Below, piece by piece: positions 1 through 6,071 of a stretch of 10,458 nucleotides of DNA (positions are counted from its first letter, which is position 1; each line of letters opens with the position of its first letter). The notes beneath the pieces are model-generated. The model did not search any database and was not told the origin of the DNA. It was given only the letters and a program-made list of their open reading frames with translations. Both the position numbers and the translations under genes were made by a program. Origin of the DNA: an uncultured Opitutales bacterium (GTDB lineage Bacteria > Verrucomicrobiota > Verrucomicrobiia > Opitutales > UBA2995); the NCBI GenBank assembly GCA_937920335.1, contig CALGUT010000378.1, positions 1-10,458 on the forward strand, given 5' to 3'.

Positions 1-32
1 AGATAAGTATACGGAGCTCTGACTCCACAGCG

Positions 33-1838
33 TTAACTCTTAGTCGGATCTACGTAGATTCTGATTTCTGCAGATTTCTTTCCGATAATTTCCTGCGCGC
101 GCTTCAGGGCCTTCGCTGTAGATAGATTCGGGTTGGAGGCATGGTCCATGAAGAAGTTCTTTCGTCCGACGACTGACAGAATACCTGAGTCGCGGAACAC
201 TTTATAAACGTCCTTTCGGGCACCGCTTACGATGAGTCTCCTGCCGCGCTCCCTGATATAGAGGATCAACTCTTCCAAGGCCATCATGGTGGTGGCATCG
301 AGGTGATGGGCATTCCTCATCTTTAGGATTATGACTTTTAATTGCGGGTCTTCACTGACGATTCGAATTTGGTCGCGAAACAGTTCAGCAGCGCCGAAGA
401 ACAATTCGCCTTCTACATGCACGATAGAAATGTGTTCATCTGCTCTGCTATTTTTTGGGTTCAACTCTGTCAAATGGCCAGCATCGTTGAATGTGTATTC
501 TACGAGTTCCGGTGTGCTTACTTTGCGCAAAAATAGTACGATTGAGAGACCGGTTCCCAAATAGATCGCAAAATCCAGTTTAAACAGCAACCCGGCGATG
601 AGAGTTACGAAGAAGACCAGAGCATCGGTATTAGTAGATTTGGATACGATGCGGATCTGGTGTCGGTTTATCAGGGATATACCTACGCCTATAACGACAA
701 CGGCAAGAGCAGCCCTTGGGATATATCCGATTAGCGGACCGAGTGTTAAGACTCCAATGAGGCAGAATATTCCACTTATAATATGGGATAGAGCGGTTCT
801 ACTTCCGCTGGTATAGTTTAACACCGAGCGGGTGAGGGACCCCGATGCCGGCATGCCAGAGACGAAGGCACTTGCCAGGTTTGCCGCTCCCATACCCAGC
901 ATTTCCTGGTTACTATTTATCCGACCCCCGGCTCGAGCAGCCAAGGACTTGCCGATCGAAGATCCTTCCAGGATCGCGAGAAATGCGATGGCGAGGGCTC
1001 CAGGTGCCAGTTGGCCAATCAGCGCAAATTGGGGAATCGGCAAGCTCACTGGCAAGACGCCCAGAGGTACTTGATCAAGCATTACTAAGTTATGCCCGTA
1101 TTGATTGAAGAAATACCCAGTCACCGAAATGGTGACCAAGGTGATGGCTACGTTTGGAAGGATGGGTAGCTTTTTTATCAAAATGAAGTAAGCTACGAAG
1201 GTAATTCCGCCGAGGGTGAGGGAGGGCCAATGGATCTGGTCAAGTGAGCTGAAAGTCCTATCCAAAACGCTTATAAACGTACTCGCTCCCTGAATTTCAA
1301 AACCCATCACACTGTCCATCTGATTGGCAATGATCAGGACCGCCGCCGCTGTAATATAGCCAGTCACCACACTTCGTGAGATGTACTGAATCAAGTTAGC
1401 GACGCCGAGCAGGGCACCCATTATGAGAAAGAGGGACACTAGGAGTAACAGAGTGGGCATCGCGGCCAATTTATCGGATACCAGAGCCATCCCGCCGATC
1501 GTGCTCATGAGCATGACTGAGGTGGCGTTGGTTGGGCCTAGAGCGATAAATCGACTGCCCGAAAATAAGGGTCCGAAGATACAAGCGATGGCAGCGCAGT
1601 AGATGCCATATTGGACCGGTAATCCACCGATTAACGCGTAAGCCATTCCTTGAGGAAATGCGAGCAGCGCTACATTGAAACCGGCCCGTAGGTCGCCAAG
1701 ACCTTTCTCCTTATTGTAGTTCCGTAGCTCGTGCCTGATCGGAAAGAACTGCAGCGCATTGCTCTTAAAAGCGTCCTTAATCCCTTGGCTGGCAACACGC
1801 GCCCGTTTGGCTAGCTTTCCTCGTTTTCGTATAGGCAT
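33..1838 (-). CDS. SulP-family anion transporter with C-terminal STAS domain
   Basis: Predicted inner-membrane secondary transporter of the SulP/SLC26 family, which moves anions such as sulfate, bicarbonate or dicarboxylates. The substrate cannot be read from sequence. The 601-residue length is normal for the family. A basic N-terminus (residues 1-45) leads into a membrane domain of about ten to twelve hydrophobic segments (roughly 50-437). It includes the PVQYGIY motif (74-80) and the GPTNATSVM stretch (101-109), both typical of SulP transmembrane segments 1-3. A cytoplasmic STAS domain spans about 467-583, with the conserved D-A-T loop at 514-516 after the MRNAHHL strand end. It lies 155 bases downstream of uvrC on the same strand, so co-transcription is possible but not shown. 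The GAGG upstream of the ATG is a weak ribosome site. No frameshift or missing segment is visible. Family assignment is firm, transported ion unknown. Confidence 0.93.
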   Translation of the reverse strand: MPIRKRGKLAKRARVASQGIKDAFKSNALQFFPIRHELRNYNKEKGLGDLRAGFNVALLAFPQGMAYALIGGLPVQYGIYCAAIACIFGPLFSGSRFIALGPTNATSVMLMSTIGGMALVSDKLAAMPTLLLLVSLFLIMGALLGVANLIQYISRSVVTGYITAAAVLIIANQMDSVMGFEIQGASTFISVLDRTFSSLDQIHWPSLTLGGITFVAYFILIKKLPILPNVAITLVTISVTGYFFNQYGHNLVMLDQVPLGVLPVSLPIPQFALIGQLAPGALAIAFLAILEGSSIGKSLAARAGGRINSNQEMLGMGAANLASAFVSGMPASGSLTRSVLNYTSGSRTALSHIISGIFCLIGVLTLGPLIGYIPRAALAVVVIGVGISLINRHQIRIVSKSTNTDALVFFVTLIAGLLFKLDFAIYLGTGLSIVLFLRKVSTPELVEYTFNDAGHLTELNPKNSRADEHISIVHVEGELFFGAAELFRDQIRIVSEDPQLKVIILKMRNAHHLDATTMMALEELILYIRERGRRLIVSGARKDVYKVFRDSGILSVVGRKNFFMDHASNPNLSTAKALKRAQEIIGKKSAEIRIYVDPTKS

Positions 1839-1993
1839 TCCACAAACCTCGGCCGACTGTTTAGAGTGCAGATCTGGCTGAGTTCAGTTAAAAACAAATC
1901 AGCGTGTACGTTTCCGTTAGGTAGAGCAATCTTTGAGCTATTCAATTTGGTTAACCGTAAACTCGTTCGTTGCTTTGGTGGTCCGCGAATCTG

Positions 1994-3490
1994 CTACTCC
2001 GCTTCTCTGCGTGCGACCGTGAATGATTCCTGGAGGAAATCCCAGAGTTGCTTGGATAGTTTGGGGCCGAAACCCTCTACGGCCTGAATCTCTTTTACGG
2101 ATGCTTTCCTAAGCTTTTCCAAACTCTTGAAGTGGGCCATGAGTTCAATCCGTCTCACTTTCCCCAGTCCTTGGAAATCGTCGAGGATCGACTCGCGGAT
2201 CTTTTTGGACCTCAAGTCCGCATTGAAGGTATTCGCAAATCGGTGGGCTTCGTCGCGAATCCGCTGCAGCAATTTTAAGCCCGGTGATTGAGGCATCAGG
2301 TTCATCTGCTTACGCTCGTCTGGAAATATGATGGTCTCTCGTTTCTTAGCCAAACCGATCAACGGAGGGGGATCGATGCCGAGGATCATAAACGCTTTGA
2401 TGGCAGCTCCAACCTGTCCCGTTCCGCCATCAATTACCACCAAATCGGGAAAGGGCTTCCCTTCTTCATGGAGCCGGCGGTAACGACGACCGACTACTTC
2501 TTCCATCGCGCGAAAGTCGTCATTGCCGACAAAGCTTTTGATTTTAAATCTTCGATACTGATTGGAAGCGGGCTTGCCATCGATGAAGTGTACCATCGAT
2601 GCGACTACGAAGGTGCCAGAGATATGCGATATATCGAAACATTCCATCTTTCGTGGTAGGCGGGGGAGCTCGAGGACCTTCTTGAGCTGTTTTACCCCGT
2701 GCCCGGCGTCAGAGATCATCGTGGGGGTCCGCTTGAAACGCCGGTCTTTGGTGATAGTTTTTTCCAACGCAGAAACCACATCCCTCAATTCAGCCGCTCG
2801 CTCGTAGTTCTGGGCTTCAGCGGCCTTTTGCATCGCTTCCTTCAATTCGCTGAGCCAGACCTTGGCTTTGCCCTCGAGAAACTTACAGGCTTCTTCGACT
2901 CGCTTGGCGTAGCTCTCGGGAGTGACGTAGTTGGAGTGACCGTAGATCTCCGCCCGCACGTCGTCGTAGAGTTGATAGGTGCCATCGTCCTGCTTTTTCG
3001 GGGTCGTGTCGTTGAGTAAGATTCCAAATTTCAAGCGCATTTCCGATAGCGTGCGGCGCAGCAGTCCGGAAAAGGCAAACGGGCCGAAGTAGCGGGAGGT
3101 ATCGTCCCGTTGATTGCGGACGAGTTGGAATTTGGGAAATTTTCCCTGCACATCGAGCCGTATGAGCAGAAAGCGCTTATCATCGACGAAGTCGGTGTTG
3201 TACTTAGGCTTCCATTGCTTGATCAACTTTCCTTCGAGCAGAAGGGCTTCGGTCTCAGACTTCACTTCTATGATGTCGAAGTCGTGGATCATGGTGACCA
3301 AGCTTCGAATCTTGGGATGCGATATTTGCTTTCTTGAAGGCTGAAAATAGGTCGACACCCGTTTTTTCAAGTCTTTGGCTTTTCCCACGTAGATCACGCT
3401 GCCCAACTGATCTTTCATCAAGTACACGCCCGGCCCGTGCGGTAGTTTTCTTACCATCTCCTTTAACTTTGACTGGTCGGGTGCGGGCAT
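1994..3490 (-). CDS. uvrC: UvrABC excinuclease subunit C, compact form
   Basis: Dual-incision nuclease of nucleotide excision repair, acting in the cytoplasm on UvrB-DNA complexes. Seen in order: GIY-YIG nuclease domain (about 16-98) with GVY at 21-23, YVG at 34-36, R44 and E86 as likely catalytic residues; UVR/UvrB-binding helix pair (about 212-245) with YERAAELRD; RNase H-like 5'-incision domain from about 282 with ECFDISH (D286), VVIDGG (D354) and DEAHRFA (H416), matching the known Asp/Asp/His set; and two helix-hairpin-helix motifs (about 435-488). All catalytic pieces are present, yet the protein is 498 residues against about 560-610 usually. Only some 38 residues separate the UVR motif from ECFDIS, where E. 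coli UvrC has roughly 150. The missing part corresponds to the poorly conserved segment before the catalytic domain. The ATG start puts the GIY-YIG domain at the usual distance; no Shine-Dalgarno is evident. Too long and complete to be the Cho homologue. Confidence 0.95.
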   Translation of the reverse strand: MPAPDQSKLKEMVRKLPHGPGVYLMKDQLGSVIYVGKAKDLKKRVSTYFQPSRKQISHPKIRSLVTMIHDFDIIEVKSETEALLLEGKLIKQWKPKYNTDFVDDKRFLLIRLDVQGKFPKFQLVRNQRDDTSRYFGPFAFSGLLRRTLSEMRLKFGILLNDTTPKKQDDGTYQLYDDVRAEIYGHSNYVTPESYAKRVEEACKFLEGKAKVWLSELKEAMQKAAEAQNYERAAELRDVVSALEKTITKDRRFKRTPTMISDAGHGVKQLKKVLELPRLPRKMECFDISHISGTFVVASMVHFIDGKPASNQYRRFKIKSFVGNDDFRAMEEVVGRRYRRLHEEGKPFPDLVVIDGGTGQVGAAIKAFMILGIDPPPLIGLAKKRETIIFPDERKQMNLMPQSPGLKLLQRIRDEAHRFANTFNADLRSKKIRESILDDFQGLGKVRRIELMAHFKSLEKLRKASVKEIQAVEGFGPKLSKQLWDFLQESFTVARREAE

Positions 3491-3553
3491 GAAGGAATAA
3501 CGTTTCGTCTAAACCTTTCTCAAATTCCAAAGTTTACAAGAACAGACCCACCT
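3491..3553. promoter_or_regulatory. Divergent promoter region between uvrC and cinA
   Basis: Only 63 bases separate the uvrC ATG (minus strand) from the cinA TTG (plus strand), so promoters for both directions must lie here or extend into the coding ends. The stretch is AT-richer than its flanks, but no convincing -35/-10 pair, LexA-type operator or Shine-Dalgarno sequence was found on either strand. The regulatory role is inferred from gene orientation alone. Confidence 0.4.
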
Positions 3554-4798
3554 TTGAATACGGCTCCTATCATTGATCTGATCACCATCGGTGATGAACT
3601 TTTACTTGGTCTCACACGCAATGGGCACCTTACTTATTTGGGAGAACAGCTGGCATTTCGCGGAGCGGCACCCAACCGGAATATCGTTTGTCGTGATGAG
3701 GCCGGTGAAATCCGGAGGAACTTTGAGCTCGCCTGGCGGGAGTCGGAAATCGTTATTACCACCGGTGGGTTAGGGCCAACCTCCGACGATAGGACGCGTG
3801 ACATCATAGCCGAAGTACTTGGACTCGAACTCCTTTACAGCCAGGAAGTCGAAGATGCGATCCGTGAACGCTTTCGCTCCTTTAACAGCACGATGGGTGT
3901 AAACAACAAGAAGCAGGCGTTCTACCCGGCTGGAGCAGACATCATTATGAACGCCCAGGGAACGGCGCCAGGCTTGTGGCTCGAAAAGGATGGAAAGCTA
4001 CTCATCATGCTGCCAGGTCCACCGCGTGAACTAAATCCGATGTTCGAGAATCAGATTCTTCCGCGTCTGAGTGCAGAAGGTCGTCTCGTGGATATCGCTC
4101 AGATCATCAGCTTCCAGACGTCCGGCATTGGGGAATCTTCTCTGGAGTTGGAATTGGATCCGATCCTCAATCCCCATAAGGATATCAACGTAGCTTTTTG
4201 CGCTCACTATGGAACCGTAGATGTGCGCTTATCGTCTATCTCTGGAGAAACGTCATTGGCCGACGTTCAGGAATTAGCCGCCCAGTGTATTGAAAAACTC
4301 GATCATCATTTTCTAACGCATGGAATTCGCGGCATAACGCCGGTGGTGCTGGATCAATTGCGCGACGCCGGCCAAACCGTTGCGGTCGCTGAGTCCTGCA
4401 CGGGAGGAATGGTCGGTGCAGCGTTTACGGCAATCGCCGGTTCGTCCGACGTATTTCAAGGGGGAATCATAACCTACACTAATCAGGCGAAGTCTGAACT
4501 GCTGGGAGTCCCATCTGAGCTGCTCGAGGCTTATGGTGCGGTCAGCGAACAAGTAGCCGTCGCTATGGCTGAGGGTGCGCGTGAAAAATTGCATAGCACC
4601 TGGGCTATTTCGACCACCGGCGTCGCAGGTCCTGGGGGAGGAACCCCGGAAAAGCCAGTTGGCATGGTGTTCGTTGGAATTGCTGGACCCGGAGTGGCAT
4701 TCGCTAAACAACTCGACTTGCGTGGTAATCGAGGAATCGTTCGCGAACGCACGGTGAATGTCGCGCTCGACATTCTGAGACGGCAACTCCTTAAATAG
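3554..4798 (+). CDS. cinA: CinA family protein: COG1058 domain plus nicotinamide-nucleotide amidase
   Basis: Cytoplasmic two-domain CinA, 414 residues, the usual length. The N-terminal molybdopterin-binding-like (COG1058) domain spans about 6-172: TIGDELLLG (11-19), the TTGGLGPTSDD signature (69-79) and MLPGPPREL (152-160). Members of this domain hydrolyse ADP-ribose and related pyrophosphates. A linker domain follows. The C-terminal PncC-type amidase domain (about 262-412) carries AESCTGG (279-285; S281 is the conserved active-site serine) and TTGVAGPGGGTPEKPVG (354-370). Together they recycle pyridine nucleotides, deamidating NMN to nicotinate mononucleotide; CinA is also linked to competence in some bacteria, of which nothing is seen here. 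The start is TTG: no in-frame ATG or GTG lies upstream back into the uvrC start region, and the conserved IDLITIGDE begins at once. No Shine-Dalgarno is apparent. The stop codon is 5 bases before holA, indicating an operon. Confidence 0.95.
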   Translation: MNTAPIIDLITIGDELLLGLTRNGHLTYLGEQLAFRGAAPNRNIVCRDEAGEIRRNFELAWRESEIVITTGGLGPTSDDRTRDIIAEVLGLELLYSQEVEDAIRERFRSFNSTMGVNNKKQAFYPAGADIIMNAQGTAPGLWLEKDGKLLIMLPGPPRELNPMFENQILPRLSAEGRLVDIAQIISFQTSGIGESSLELELDPILNPHKDINVAFCAHYGTVDVRLSSISGETSLADVQELAAQCIEKLDHHFLTHGIRGITPVVLDQLRDAGQTVAVAESCTGGMVGAAFTAIAGSSDVFQGGIITYTNQAKSELLGVPSELLEAYGAVSEQVAVAMAEGAREKLHSTWAISTTGVAGPGGGTPEKPVGMVFVGIAGPGVAFAKQLDLRGNRGIVRERTVNVALDILRRQLLK

Positions 4799-4803
4799 TT
4801 TCC

Positions 4804-5913
4804 ATGGCCGATCGCTCCTTCAGTTTCATTTGTGGCACCGACGACTTTTGGGTTTCCCGAGAGGCGAAGACCACGTTTGAAGATTTGAGCAAGGATGTGG
4901 CGGATCCAGAATTTGGCCTCGAAGTGGTTAATGGGGCGGCTGGAAACGTTTCTGAAGTTGAGGACGCAGTAAACCGTTTCAGCTCAGCGGTTCAGACGTT
5001 GTCGCTGTTTGGCGACAAAAAGGTGGTTTGGTTTAAAGACATCACTTTCTTGGCTGACTCTGTTACGGGTCGAGCCGAAGGAACCCTCCATCAAGTCGAG
5101 CGGCTGAAGGAACTTTTGGGAAGTCTGGATCCCGCGTCAGTAACCGTGTTGATGTCTGCCTCGCCGGTCGATCGTCGCCGCGCGTTTCTCAAATGGTGCG
5201 AGAAAAATTCCAACTATACCCTGGCCGATTCTGGAAAACCGGCCGAGCAGGAAGCTCACCTCCGTGAGCTTGTTCAGAAAGAAGCCTTGGCCATGGGAAT
5301 CGAAATACCCTTCAACCTCGTCACAATTCTATTGGGCAAACTCAATGGCAATGCACGGCTTGCGATGGAAGAGGTGCGCAAACTGGCAACTTACATCGGC
5401 GACTCAGGGGAATCCGTCACGGAAGAACTTTTGAACTCGCTTGTTCCCAACTTTGGAGAAGGTGATTTCTTCGAACCGGTTGAGGCGTTTTACTCACTCA
5501 ATCTCGAGTGGACGTTGGACTCGCTGCGTCGTTATTTCTTTATCGCGAAAGACTCCCGCCCGCTGCTTTCCAGCCTGCAGAATCGCAATCGCCTCATGAT
5601 CCAAATGAAGGCGCTGACGATGAGCGGTCAGATTCGGCTGGGCCCACGTGGTCTTGAAAAGAGTAGCCTCGAACGAGCGGCGCAGATTCATGCCGGTGCC
5701 TTTGCCGGCGAGACTGGGAAATCATCATTCAACGTATTTACGCAGAACCCTTGGTACCTGGGTCGCCTCGCTGCTCCACTTAACAAGTTGTCCTTGAAGC
5801 ATTTGGTGGATTTTCAGAAAGAGTTTCTGCGAGGATTCAAAGAAATCCTTAGTCGTCCGACCGAACAACCCGAAGCGATGCGCGAGATGATGGTGCGTTG
5901 CTTGAGCCGCTAG
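4804..5913 (+). CDS. holA: DNA polymerase III subunit delta (clamp loader)
   Basis: Delta subunit of the clamp-loader complex, which opens the beta sliding clamp during replication. The 369-residue protein has the family's layout. An N-terminal degenerate AAA+ region opens with SFICGTDDFWVSREA (6-20), the place of the family's GxE/D-x-[FY] motif, then SLFGDKKVVWFKD (67-79), which matches the strand after the beta-binding helix, and VTVLMSASPVDRRRAFLKW (113-131). A helical domain follows with LLGKLNGNARLAMEEVRKLATYIG (176-199), the best conserved delta signature, then FFEPVEAFYSLN and a C-terminal helical collar domain (about 252-369). It is some 25-35 residues longer than usual; extra sequence seems to sit near 275-312 in the collar. 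It starts 5 bases after cinA without a visible Shine-Dalgarno, consistent with translational coupling. Divergence of this family lowers certainty slightly. Confidence 0.9.
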   Translation: MADRSFSFICGTDDFWVSREAKTTFEDLSKDVADPEFGLEVVNGAAGNVSEVEDAVNRFSSAVQTLSLFGDKKVVWFKDITFLADSVTGRAEGTLHQVERLKELLGSLDPASVTVLMSASPVDRRRAFLKWCEKNSNYTLADSGKPAEQEAHLRELVQKEALAMGIEIPFNLVTILLGKLNGNARLAMEEVRKLATYIGDSGESVTEELLNSLVPNFGEGDFFEPVEAFYSLNLEWTLDSLRRYFFIAKDSRPLLSSLQNRNRLMIQMKALTMSGQIRLGPRGLEKSSLERAAQIHAGAFAGETGKSSFNVFTQNPWYLGRLAAPLNKLSLKHLVDFQKEFLRGFKEILSRPTEQPEAMREMMVRCLSR

Positions 5914-5938
5914 CACACAGATCTGTAAGGCTTAGTGC

Positions 5939-5955
5939 CTAGGTAAAACACCTAG
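5939..5955. other. Small inverted repeat (6-base arms) after holA
   Basis: CTAGGT at 5939-5944 and ACCTAG at 5950-5955 form a perfect 6-base inverted repeat with a 5-base spacer (AAAAC). There is no T-run after it, so it is a poor intrinsic terminator. It could be a protein-binding dyad for the receptor promoter, since its TAGGT core recurs in the direct repeats 14-33 bases downstream, or chance. A perfect 10-base palindrome, ACAGATCTGT, lies at 5917-5926 just before it. Confidence 0.3.
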
Positions 5956-5968
5956 AATGCGTGGCGGT

Positions 5969-5997
5969 TAGGTTACAGTATTACGTCTAGGTTACAG
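5969..5997 (+). repeat. Tandem pair of TAGGTTACAG direct repeats upstream of the receptor gene
   Basis: TAGGTTACAG occurs at 5969-5978 and again, identical, at 5988-5997, a start-to-start spacing of 19 bases, about 75-100 bases before the receptor start codon. TTAC recurs at 5981, 5992 and 6014, spaced 11 and 22 bases, which would place those copies on one face of the helix. A TGATAA stretch (6003-6008) lies just downstream of the second copy and could belong to a -10 element. The layout is typical of an activator site, but no regulator is identified. Confidence 0.45.
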
Positions 5998-6060
5998 CCT
6001 CGTGATAAGGGTGTTACGCACTTCAAGTCTGATTGACACTTACCCAATTCGATAGGTTCT

Positions 6061-6066
6061 AGGGGG
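6061..6066 (+). promoter_or_regulatory. Shine-Dalgarno site of the TonB-dependent receptor gene
   Basis: AGGGGG lies 5 bases before the ATG at 6072 and pairs with the 16S rRNA 3' end (UCCUCC read 3'-5') with one G-U pair. It is the only clear Shine-Dalgarno in the window, and it favours the 6072 start over the in-frame ATG at 6090. Confidence 0.6.
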
Positions 6067-6071
6067 CTTTA

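Noticed and set aside
1..32. GGAG/CTCC hairpin after the transporter gene on the minus strand
   Set aside because: The stem is only four bases with no following T-run, too weak to call a terminator; the region is cut by the window edge.
1866..2087. Plus-strand open frame covering the gap between the transporter and uvrC genes
   Set aside because: Half of it is antisense to the uvrC end, there is no ribosome site, and the sequence has no recognisable features. The 1839-1993 gap itself shows no clear hairpin terminator.
1994..3490. Possibility that the short UvrC is the Cho endonuclease or a frameshifted pseudogene
   Set aside because: Cho lacks the RNase H-like and helix-hairpin-helix parts present here, and the frame is continuous with all catalytic residues.
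5953..5958. TAGAAT, a near-consensus -10 hexamer
   Set aside because: No -35 element at suitable spacing (best candidates match about 2 of 6), so a promoter cannot be supported from sequence alone.
6033..6038. Perfect TTGACA -35-like hexamer upstream of the receptor gene
   Set aside because: At 16-18 base spacing there is no acceptable -10 hexamer, and the start site would fall on the Shine-Dalgarno or start codon. Likely chance.
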